This document shows, piece after piece, positions 50,863 through 58,088 of a stretch of 64,000 bases of DNA (position 1 is its first letter; every line of letters begins with the position of its first letter). The notes under the pieces are model-generated. The model saw only the letters and a program-made list of their open reading frames with translations. It made no database searches and was not told the origin of the DNA. The stretch lies in assembly GCA_022793065.1 (NCBI GenBank), contig JAAWCE010000001.1, forward strand, positions 62,001 through 126,000, in the 5' to 3' direction. Position numbers and translations under genes: made by a program. The stretch is from Lachnospiraceae bacterium (lineage in GTDB: Bacteria; Bacillota; Clostridia; Lachnospirales; Lachnospiraceae).

Positions 50863-53579
50863 AAAAGTTATTTGAAAAACTGGTAGAAGTGATTAATGGC
50901 AGAGAGTATCGGCTGCAGGAACGCATTTTCAGAATGATGATTATTATGGGATGTATCCTGGCATTTGTAGGAATCGTGGAATGTATGATTCTGATGGACA
51001 TAAAATTTGTCATTCTTCCGCTTCTGATTCTGCTTGCGGTTTTTTCCATAGAGTTTGTGATTACCTTTAAATATCGCAGAACCGATATTGCAGCAATGAT
51101 TATTGCGTTTATTATTATTCTGGTGGTTTTTCCGGAAATGTTTTTCCTCAGCGGCGGTCTGGAAGGCGGAGCAAGTCTTTGGTTTGCATTAGGGATTTTC
51201 TATGTGTTTTTGATGTTTTCCGGCAAGAAGCTTTTATTTTTTCTGGCATTGTCTCTGATTGTGGATGTGGTTACATATGGTTACTGCTATTATCACCCGG
51301 AAGCCGTTATACCAATGGACTCTATGGCGGCGGCATATCTGGATTCGCTTTTTGCGGTACTTGCAGTAGGGTTTGCAGGCGGAGCAATTTTTAAAGTGCA
51401 GATGAGGATGTTCAGAATCGAAAGCGCTGTGGCCCAGAAGCAGCAAGAAGAATTGGAAGAGATGAGTGCGTCTAAAAATCGGTTTTTTGCCAGTATGAGC
51501 CATGAGATACGTACCCCCATTAATACCATTGTGGGATTGAACGAGATGATTCTGCGAGAGAGTAAGGAGGCATACACAAAAGAATATGCTCAAAGTATCC
51601 AAGGCGCCAGTAAAATGCTGTTAAATCTGGTCAATGATATTCTGGACCTGTCACAGTTAGAAATGAAGAAAATGGAAATTATTCCGTTGGAATACAAAAC
51701 AAAGGACCTGTTTCGGGGACTGATTGATATGATTCAGGTAAGGCTGAAAGAGAAGAAGTTAGAGTTTCTGGTGGATATTGATGAAAATATACCTTCTGTC
51801 CTTTTCGGAGATATGAAGCGGGTGAATCAAGTAATTCTCAATATTTTGACCAATGCGGCAAAATACACTGAAAATGGTTCGGTGACGCTTGTTGCGCATG
51901 GTGAATTTCGGGGTATTGATGAAATTATGTTAAGAATAGCAGTTGAGGATACGGGCGTAGGGATTAGAAAAGAAGATATGGCGCATATTTTTGACTTCTT
52001 TAGAAGAGTGGATGACCGTATGAATCACAAAGTGGAGGGAAGCGGTCTGGGATTGGCCATAACAAAACAATTGATAGATTTGATGGATGGGGAAATTTTA
52101 GTGGACAGTATTCATACAAGGGGGTCAAATTTTACTATTTTGCTGCCGCAGAAGGTTGTGGACAGAACACCCATAGGGCGTGTGGATTTTCTGGCCCGCT
52201 GCGGAGAACATGCCGGGGGATACTGCCAAAGCTTTGAGGCGCCGGAAGCCCGCATTTTGATTGTGGACGACAATGCCATGAATTCTTTTGTAGAAAGTAA
52301 ACTCCTTGAGGCGACTAAGGTACAGATAGACATTGCGGCAAGCGGGGCCCAATGTCTGGAGATGACCAAAAGAAAGTATTATCATGTAATTTTAATGGAC
52401 TATATGATGCCGGATCTGGATGGGGTTGAGACCTTGAGAAAACTTCGCAGACAGGAAAACGGTCTGTGTCGTGATTCGGCGGTGATTGTGCTTTCGGCCA
52501 GTTCAGAGGCGGAGCGAGGCAGGTCATATACGGAGGAGGGATTTGACGGATATCTGGAAAAACCCATTCAGGGAAAAGTCATGGAAGAAACACTGCTGCG
52601 ATTGCTGCCGGAGGATATTGTTGAGTTTCGGCTGGCGCAGCCTGAGAAGAAATGGGAAGCGAAACAGGCAGAGAAGGATTCAGGGGTGCGGAGAGTCTCC
52701 CGGCTTAAGAAGAAAGTCTATATTACCACAGATTGCGTCAGTGATTTGCCGGGCAGTCTTGTGGAAAAATATGATATTGGTCTGATGTATCTGTATATTA
52801 GGACGGAGAGTGGGAGATTTGTTGATACAAGGGAAATTTCTTCGGATAATTTAATTCAATATATGACAGATACTACCAGCAATGCTTATGCGGATAGTGT
52901 ATCGGTGGAGGAATATGAAGAATTTTTTGCAGAGGCATTGACACAGGCGGAACAGGTAATTCACATTTCTATGGCGAAGGGTATGGGAAAAAGTTATGAA
53001 ATGGCAATGGCTGCAGCCAAAAGATTTGATCATGTGCGCGTAATAGATTCTGAGCTTATATCTTGCGGTCAGGGGTTGATTGTTTTATATGCAGGAAAGT
53101 TGGCGGCGGAAAGGTATTCCGCAGATGATATCTGCCAGAAGATAGATAAAATAAAGAAACAAATACCTTCTTGTTATATTATGCCTTCCGGTAATATCTT
53201 TTATCAACGGGGGCATATGGCTAAAATGACCGCTTTATTATGTAATCTTTTTCGGCTGCACCCCGTATTGAAAATGAGTCAAAGCCGGATGGTGTTCGCA
53301 GGGGTCAGGAGCGGTAAACTGGAAAATTCCTGGAGAAGATTTATCCGTTGGCATTTGCGGCGCAAAAAGAGAATCTGCACGGATGTGGTTTTTATTTCCC
53401 ATGTGGGCTGCAGTGTGGAACAGCAGGAAATCATCAAGGAAGAAATACTTCGGTGGATTCCCTTTGAAAAGGTGATTATACAGAGAGCTTCCGTGTCCAT
53501 TGCCTGTAATTCGGGAATTGGAACGTTTGGATTTGCCTATTATTATTATACGCACAATTCGGACTTGTGCGCCCGCTGA
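50859..53579 (+). CDS. Membrane hybrid histidine kinase fused to a DegV (fatty-acid-binding) domain
   Basis: A 906-residue protein: about six membrane segments at 25-175, HisKA with SMSHEIRTPINTIVG (His about 215), HATPase at 310-440 (VILNILTNAAKYTENGSV; DTGVGIRKEDM; GSGLGLAITKQLI), and a receiver at 462-585 (ARILIVDDNAMN; VILMDYMMPDLDGVE; GYLEKPI). From about 617 to the end it is DegV-like: VYITTDCVSDLPGSLVEKYDI, HVRVIDSELISCGQGLIVLYAGKLA, RLHPVLKM, VFISHVGC and ACNSGIGTFGFAYY follow the order of DegV/FakB proteins, which bind a fatty acid. Some ligand residues differ (Cys in the TDS motif, Asn for the late His). Fatty-acid or lipid sensing is inferred. Confidence 0.88.
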   Translation: MKKLFEKLVEVINGREYRLQERIFRMMIIMGCILAFVGIVECMILMDIKFVILPLLILLAVFSIEFVITFKYRRTDIAAMIIAFIIILVVFPEMFFLSGGLEGGASLWFALGIFYVFLMFSGKKLLFFLALSLIVDVVTYGYCYYHPEAVIPMDSMAAAYLDSLFAVLAVGFAGGAIFKVQMRMFRIESAVAQKQQEELEEMSASKNRFFASMSHEIRTPINTIVGLNEMILRESKEAYTKEYAQSIQGASKMLLNLVNDILDLSQLEMKKMEIIPLEYKTKDLFRGLIDMIQVRLKEKKLEFLVDIDENIPSVLFGDMKRVNQVILNILTNAAKYTENGSVTLVAHGEFRGIDEIMLRIAVEDTGVGIRKEDMAHIFDFFRRVDDRMNHKVEGSGLGLAITKQLIDLMDGEILVDSIHTRGSNFTILLPQKVVDRTPIGRVDFLARCGEHAGGYCQSFEAPEARILIVDDNAMNSFVESKLLEATKVQIDIAASGAQCLEMTKRKYYHVILMDYMMPDLDGVETLRKLRRQENGLCRDSAVIVLSASSEAERGRSYTEEGFDGYLEKPIQGKVMEETLLRLLPEDIVEFRLAQPEKKWEAKQAEKDSGVRRVSRLKKKVYITTDCVSDLPGSLVEKYDIGLMYLYIRTESGRFVDTREISSDNLIQYMTDTTSNAYADSVSVEEYEEFFAEALTQAEQVIHISMAKGMGKSYEMAMAAAKRFDHVRVIDSELISCGQGLIVLYAGKLAAERYSADDICQKIDKIKKQIPSCYIMPSGNIFYQRGHMAKMTALLCNLFRLHPVLKMSQSRMVFAGVRSGKLENSWRRFIRWHLRRKKRICTDVVFISHVGCSVEQQEIIKEEILRWIPFEKVIIQRASVSIACNSGIGTFGFAYYYYTHNSDLCAR

Positions 53580-53586
53580 AAATAAA

Positions 53587-53607
53587 CCTGTAAACCAGCG
53601 TTACAGG
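53587..53607. repeat. CCTGTAA/TTACAGG inverted repeat between convergent genes
   Basis: A 7-bp perfect inverted repeat with a 7-base loop lies 8 bases after the DegV-kinase stop. It lacks a T run, so termination is uncertain. The remaining bases to 53658 are AT-rich. Confidence 0.4.
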
Positions 53608-53658
53608 GAGCGAACGGATTTGGAACTTGCAAGGGCAATGAGAATGTATATATTATAA

Positions 53659-55416
53659 TTAAAAATTATCTATCATTCGGCGGACTTCTTCTTCGGTTAA
53701 AACTGTACATTCCATGTTGCGGATAGCATAGACGCGGCTGCAGACGTTTAATACGGTAGGTCTGTGCGTGGTTACCACACAGGTGCGTGGATATTCGTCT
53801 TTCATAATGTTCTTCAAGACCTGGCGTTCTGTGGCCACGTCCAATGCGGAGGTGGCTTCGTCCAACAATAGAATGGGGGATTTGCGCAGCAATGCTCTGG
53901 CAATGGAAAGTCGCTGACACTGGCCTTCAGACAGTCCGCCGCCGCGTTCTTTGATTTTACTGTGGATACCGTCCGGAAGTTTGGAAACAAATTCCCAGGC
54001 GCAGGCAAGCTTGAGAGCTTCTATAATTTCTTCTTCCAGGGCGTCGGGCTTTACATTTCGCATATTTTCCGCAATGGTGCCGGAAAACATGGTATTTCCC
54101 TGGGGGACATAGGAAAAAAGCTTTCTGGTGGAAGGGCTTAAGGGGATTGTTTCTCCGCTGCAAAGCATTGCCTGGCCGGCCTGATATCTGGCAAGGGATA
54201 AAATAAGACGAAGCATGGTGGTTTTTCCTTCCCCCGACGGACCTACCAGCGCTACGATTTCATGAGGGTAAGCTTCCATGGAGGCGCCTTTGAACACCTG
54301 AGTTCCGTTTTGATATGTGTAGTCCACATTTTGGAGGCGGAGGCCAATGCCCTCGGACTGATGGGCGCCATAGAAGGACACGACCTGGTCGTCCTGACTA
54401 TAATCTTCCTTGGGCATTTCTATGATATCCATAAGTCGTCCGGCAGAAGTGGTCAGATGAATGACGGAGGGCACCAGTGAAGTCAGGTTGTGCAAAGTCC
54501 CTGTCAGGGTGCCTGAAAGTCCAAGAAACATGGTCATGGTGCCGTAACTGATTGCACCGCTCCACACACGGTAGATTCCCCAGCCATAGGAGGCATAGGA
54601 TACCAATAGCGCCACTGTAGATAATAGGAGAGAGGTACCCATGGACATCTTTTGGAAATCCAGCTTCATCTCTATATATTCTTTTTGCAGTTGTTTTAGT
54701 CTTGCAATATATAAATGAATCAGGTCAAAGGCTTTGATTGTCTGAATATTAGAGAAGGCTTCCTGATTAAAGCCCGACATTTTAGCCCCCATTGCCGCAC
54801 TTTTGTTATTATTATTGACCATTCGATTTAAAAGTGTTTTGGACAGCAGCAAGCTTACCGGCATACCAAGAAATGCGAAGACGGCAAAAGAAGCGTCATA
54901 ATAAATTACCATGGCAAAAGCACTGATAAATCGAAATAAGTATATCAAAATGTTAGGGATAAAATTTAGTACGCCGGAGGAAATTCTTGAGGCATCGGCG
55001 CTCCATCGAGTCAGCAAATCACCGGTATGGTAATTGGTCAGAGACTCCCAATCGGTCACTAAAATTTTAGAGAAGATATCGGTCTTGATTTCGGCGTCCA
55101 CTTTCATACTCAGAAAACTGGAAGCATAATCCGAAACCTGGCTCAACAGGGAAGTTCCCACATTCAGGCCAATCATCAGGGCAAAGGTGGCGATGACTTG
55201 TCCGGTCTCGTGACCGGTAATGATGTCTACTAAATCTTTGGAAACCAGGCTGGTGAGCAATGCCACAACGGTTCCCACCATACCCAGAAGGGTATAAAAT
55301 AGCATGATATGCCAGTAGCGCCTGGCATATTGATAAATCCAAAGGGTTTGTCTCCACATTTCCTGAAGCCGTCCGGCCCGGATCCGTTCAAGAATAAATT
55401 TTAATTTTTCTTTCAT
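53659..55416 (-). CDS. ABC transporter with fused membrane and ATPase domains (exporter type)
   Basis: A 585-residue half-transporter: six membrane segments in 35-330 (FYTLLGMVGTVVALLTSLVS and others), then an ATPase domain with Walker A VGPSGEGKTTMLRLIL (about 390), Q-loop YVPQGNTMFSGT, an unusual signature GGGLSEGQCQRLSIARAL (LSEGQ), Walker B PILLLDEATSALD and switch His in TTHRPTV. No peptidase C39 domain is present. It acts as a homodimer or heterodimer exporter. The closest upstream gene in the same direction is the six-cysteine protein at 55632-56078, a plausible cargo, with a PqqD/HPr-kinase-like gene ahead. Cargo is inferred from context. Confidence 0.9.
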   Translation of the reverse strand: MKEKLKFILERIRAGRLQEMWRQTLWIYQYARRYWHIMLFYTLLGMVGTVVALLTSLVSKDLVDIITGHETGQVIATFALMIGLNVGTSLLSQVSDYASSFLSMKVDAEIKTDIFSKILVTDWESLTNYHTGDLLTRWSADASRISSGVLNFIPNILIYLFRFISAFAMVIYYDASFAVFAFLGMPVSLLLSKTLLNRMVNNNNKSAAMGAKMSGFNQEAFSNIQTIKAFDLIHLYIARLKQLQKEYIEMKLDFQKMSMGTSLLLSTVALLVSYASYGWGIYRVWSGAISYGTMTMFLGLSGTLTGTLHNLTSLVPSVIHLTTSAGRLMDIIEMPKEDYSQDDQVVSFYGAHQSEGIGLRLQNVDYTYQNGTQVFKGASMEAYPHEIVALVGPSGEGKTTMLRLILSLARYQAGQAMLCSGETIPLSPSTRKLFSYVPQGNTMFSGTIAENMRNVKPDALEEEIIEALKLACAWEFVSKLPDGIHSKIKERGGGLSEGQCQRLSIARALLRKSPILLLDEATSALDVATERQVLKNIMKDEYPRTCVVTTHRPTVLNVCSRVYAIRNMECTVLTEEEVRRMIDNF

Positions 55417-55547
55417 TACTCTGCCCCTGTCCTGTAAGTCCCGTGATTTCCTACAAAGCTATTTTAACATATCAATAGTGTCCTTTCAACAGTTGCGGTT
55501 TTCATATGAGCGGCCCCCCAATTCCTTAGTGTGGGTCTGTGCATATC

Positions 55548-55577
55548 AAAAGCGGCATTGGTTTTTCCAATGCCGCT
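55548..55577 (-). terminator. Terminator after the six-cysteine protein gene
   Basis: On the minus strand an 11-bp perfect stem AGCGGCATTGG with its complement and a 5-base loop is followed by TTTT. It separates the small gene from the exporter gene, so the small product can be made in excess over the transporter. Confidence 0.8.
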
Positions 55578-55631
55578 GAAGGAGGATTTGCTACAAAAGC
55601 ATTGTGCTTCTGCAGTTGATATAAACTAAGA

Positions 55632-56078
55632 TTAATTTCCGTCGGCACCGCCGCCCTGAACGTTTGCGGTCTTAGTACAGGAGATACTGGAACCAATACA
55701 GGAAATAGACTTCGTTGACGCTTCATCGCTTGCTTTTACCCATACTTTGTAAGTCATGGTGTCGCCGGATTTATAAGCGTTTGCATGTAACTCCCGTTCG
55801 ACGGTGACGGTAGTGTCGCTGAAAGAACAGGGAAATTCAGAATAGGCGTCCGTAAGCGGACAATTAAAGGTCAAAGTGACAGTGCTTTGGGAGGAAATGT
55901 GCTGTACCGCCGTGGAATGTACGCAGCGGACTTCAAACACATGATGGGAACCGTTCCAATCCTGTACGGAAACCGGGTCAACGGACCAGCAATCAGCGAT
56001 TTCGTCTCCACTGGCAGCATATACTCCTTCGCTTATCTCGTCATTTATTATCACAACCGGTTTTTCATATTCTTTCAT
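55632..56078 (-). CDS. Six-cysteine protein, candidate exported or modified substrate
   Basis: A 148-residue protein that I do not recognise by function. It starts MKEYEKPVVIINDEISEGVYAASG, seen here as MKEYEKPVVIINDE then EGVYAASG, a leader-like pattern common to small Lachnospiraceae proteins next to PqqD-type genes. The rest looks beta-rich, with six Cys (DCWS, VRCV, FNCPL, FPCSF, ISCIG, ISCTK) and many Ser, Thr and Val, ending GGGADGN. No classical signal peptide or membrane segment is seen, so export would need the adjacent ABC protein. It has an AAAGGAGG site, its own extended -10 and a terminator. Substrate or precursor status is inferred. Confidence 0.7.
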   Translation of the reverse strand: MKEYEKPVVIINDEISEGVYAASGDEIADCWSVDPVSVQDWNGSHHVFEVRCVHSTAVQHISSQSTVTLTFNCPLTDAYSEFPCSFSDTTVTVERELHANAYKSGDTMTYKVWVKASDEASTKSISCIGSSISCTKTANVQGGGADGN

Positions 56079-56129
56079 ATTGTTAAAGCCTCCTTTTTGG
56101 GTGTTAAGGAACCGGATTCACTATTGTTA

Positions 56130-56138
56130 ATAATAGCA
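56130..56138 (-). promoter_or_regulatory. Extended -10 promoter of the six-cysteine protein gene
   Basis: On the minus strand TGC-TATTAT reads as an extended -10. The -35 position (GTATGC, revcomp of 56153-56158) is poor, as expected for an activator-dependent promoter; direct repeats lie just upstream. Confidence 0.55.
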
Positions 56139-56162
56139 TAGCACAGTTTGCCGCATACGTAA

Positions 56163-56200
56163 AGGATAAATTGGCGCAAACAAGGGATAATTCGGCGCAA
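56163..56200. repeat. Two 17-base direct repeats at 21-base spacing (operator candidate)
   Basis: GGATAAATTGGCGCAAA (56163-56179) and GGATAATTCGGCGCAAA (56184-56200) agree at 15 of 17 positions and start 21 bases apart, two helical turns. They lie between the PqqD/HPr-kinase-like gene and the promoter at 56130, where an activator dimer would bind. Confidence 0.65.
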
Positions 56201-56201
56201 A

Positions 56202-57419
56202 TTAAGGAGAAATATAGGCGTCGATTTCCTGCCGCGCCGTTTCCGCCGCGGTGTTCTTTTGGGTACAATGAAGTCTGGCTATATAAATATGGTCTGCCAG
56301 TGCTTCTACAAAATCAAGGCAGGCGTCCAGTTGGTCCGGCGTCCAAACAGGAGAAATCAAGCGCTGCAGTACCAATAGTTGTCTGGCGTCCGGAGATAAT
56401 GTTTCCATAAAATCTTTTTGGGACTGTTTTAGCAGGATAATACCTCCAAGGGGATATGTGCCGGTTTGGGATATGCCGGAGGTGCCGCACCAGGGAAGAC
56501 CATGGATGACAGGTTTGCCGTTCTCCAATGCCAACAGATTCAGGTCACCGTTGAGCAGAGGTACATGGAACTGCTTATGCCACAGATTTGTATGGGTGGA
56601 TTTGCCGGTACCGGAACTTCCGGAGAAAAGCCATGCCTTGCGGCGATAGAGAAGGGAGGCGGAATGTAATACCATCCTATGGTGTTTTTGCGCCAGATAG
56701 AGAAATAAAAAGCGGATGGCGTGGAACAATTCCTCCCGTAATGGGTTCCGCAGGCCGGGAACGCAGTGTATGTCTGCCTGGGACGCATCTTTGGCCAGCC
56801 ATGCTTCCCGTATATATTTCATGGAGGGAAACAGGAGCAGATAGAAATCTCCCATATCAAACAGTACCAAATCCCGGCTGTGCAAAAGAGGGGTTCTGTC
56901 CATATGACCGGAGCAAAAAAGCTGCGGCGTGTCGGAAGCAGGAAATCGAAGCGTGATTGTTTGGCAGGTGGTGTCAAAACAGCTTTCATATCCGTGAAAA
57001 TAGTCTCCAAGAGCTTCTCTGGGACCAATGATTTTTATATGTAAGCCGCCGATACATATGGAAGTGTGGGGAGCGTCTGTGGGAGGAATGGAGGGATAGG
57101 ACAAGGGAGCTTGTGTATGCTCCAAAGAATCGGTGTGTGACGGATCGTTTTCCAGCATATGATATAGCTGGAGGGTATGCAGAAATTGAGAGAAGTCTTT
57201 TTCAAGAAAGGGCAACTCTTCGGGAGATGGAGCGAATTGAGAGACGAACAGGGAGCGCAGTCCTTCCGTGGTTTGGTTGGTCTCCATCTGCCGCCAAAGC
57301 CAGGCGCCTGTTTTGTTAAGGCGCACACCTGGTCTGTGGTCGGCAATCAACTGTCCATATGGGAGCAGATAGGGGATATGGGCTATTTCACGCAATAAAT
57401 AGTTAGGGTTATGCCGCAT
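56202..57419 (-). CDS. PqqD-like and HPr-kinase-like fusion protein
   Basis: A 405-residue protein. The N-terminal 90 residues look PqqD-like (NYLLREIAHIPYLLPYGQLI; GVRLNKTGAWLWRQM), the chaperone fold that presents precursor peptides to modifying enzymes. A variable middle follows, then a C-terminal domain (about 245-400) with Walker A FSGSSGTGKSTHTNLW near 270 and strand LLNGDLNLLALENGKPVIHGLPWCG, as in HPr kinase/phosphorylase-like proteins found in RiPP loci. The full CDS is cytosolic. RBS AGAGGTGA is 9 bases before the ATG. The substrate is presumably the product of 55632, by proximity. Confidence 0.8.
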   Translation of the reverse strand: MRHNPNYLLREIAHIPYLLPYGQLIADHRPGVRLNKTGAWLWRQMETNQTTEGLRSLFVSQFAPSPEELPFLEKDFSQFLHTLQLYHMLENDPSHTDSLEHTQAPLSYPSIPPTDAPHTSICIGGLHIKIIGPREALGDYFHGYESCFDTTCQTITLRFPASDTPQLFCSGHMDRTPLLHSRDLVLFDMGDFYLLLFPSMKYIREAWLAKDASQADIHCVPGLRNPLREELFHAIRFLFLYLAQKHHRMVLHSASLLYRRKAWLFSGSSGTGKSTHTNLWHKQFHVPLLNGDLNLLALENGKPVIHGLPWCGTSGISQTGTYPLGGIILLKQSQKDFMETLSPDARQLLVLQRLISPVWTPDQLDACLDFVEALADHIYIARLHCTQKNTAAETARQEIDAYISP

Positions 57420-57520
57420 TTATAATTCACCTCTTTTGATATTTATGAAATCTGTCTCATGTGATAATTGCCGATGGAAAATGAAGTAAAATGAGACTAA
57501 TTCATTATAGCAGTCTGAGA

Positions 57521-57536
57521 CAGAAAATGCTATAAT
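57521..57536 (+). promoter_or_regulatory. Extended -10 element, repeat copy 1
   Basis: CAGAAAATGCTATAAT contains TGC-TATAAT, a perfect extended -10. The identical 16 bases recur exactly 60 bases downstream at 57581-57596. Confidence 0.6.
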
Positions 57537-57580
57537 AAAAATCAGATGAGAAGTTGGATATTAACTGTGGCATTATGTGT

Positions 57581-57596
57581 CAGAAAATGCTATAAT
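57581..57596 (+). promoter_or_regulatory. Extended -10 promoter of the peptidase gene, repeat copy 2
   Basis: Second copy of CAGAAAATGCTATAAT. TGGCAT at 57568-57573 is a weak -35 at 17-base spacing. Start of transcription would be about 30 bases before the peptidase start at 57635. Confidence 0.65.
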
Positions 57597-57634
57597 GTTT
57601 GTAAGTGCGTTGTGGGCATTTGGGAGAGGCAGGG

Positions 57635-58069
57635 ATGGAAACTTCTATTGAAGGATTGCTTGCAGAGGGAAAAGTGCTGCGTATCAGTCTCCGGGGTTAT
57701 AGCATGTATCCTTTGTTTGTTCCCGGACGGGATGAGGCTTTGATTGCCCCCATAGGGACGAAGGAGCTAAGGAGAGGGGATGTGGTATTGTACCGGAGGG
57801 AACAAAGTATTCTGGTGCTTCACCGCATCTTTAAGTGTACCGGAGAGGGGGTTTATCTGTTGGGGGATAATCAGAAGGAAATTGAAGGCCCTTTGAAACC
57901 GGAGCAGATGAAAGGAATTTTAATAGGGGTAATCAGGAAAGGCAGGGAGTTTTCTACGAGGCATCCGGTTTACCGTATCCTTTCGGGAATCTGGCTGTTG
58001 TGCAGGCCTTTGCGTCCGACGATATCCCATTGGCTGGCGGCGGTTAAGAGGCTTTTGCCTAAAAAATAA
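57635..58069 (+). CDS. S24/S26-family peptidase-like protein
   Basis: A 144-residue protein of the LexA/signal-peptidase superfamily. LRISLRGYSMYPLFVPGRDEALIAP near residue 16 contains the GxSMxP motif with the nucleophile Ser; LRRGDVVLYRRE near 45 and LVLHRIFKCTGEGVYLLGDNQKEIEGPL (key pieces LVLHRIF and LLGDNQ) supply the strands with the general base, though the usual Lys is less clear. A C-terminal hydrophobic stretch (YRILSGIWLLCRPL) could anchor it. Such genes often sit with PqqD-type genes. ATG 57635 has GGGAG at 57622-57626; a GTG upstream at 57605 lacks a ribosome site. Confidence 0.78.
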   Translation: METSIEGLLAEGKVLRISLRGYSMYPLFVPGRDEALIAPIGTKELRRGDVVLYRREQSILVLHRIFKCTGEGVYLLGDNQKEIEGPLKPEQMKGILIGVIRKGREFSTRHPVYRILSGIWLLCRPLRPTISHWLAAVKRLLPKK

Positions 58070-58088
58070 ATAAGCCTATGAGGGCGGA

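Noticed and set aside
57546..57743. Small frame upstream of the peptidase gene
   Set aside because: It overlaps the promoter repeats and the peptidase start, with no ribosome site and an unlike composition.
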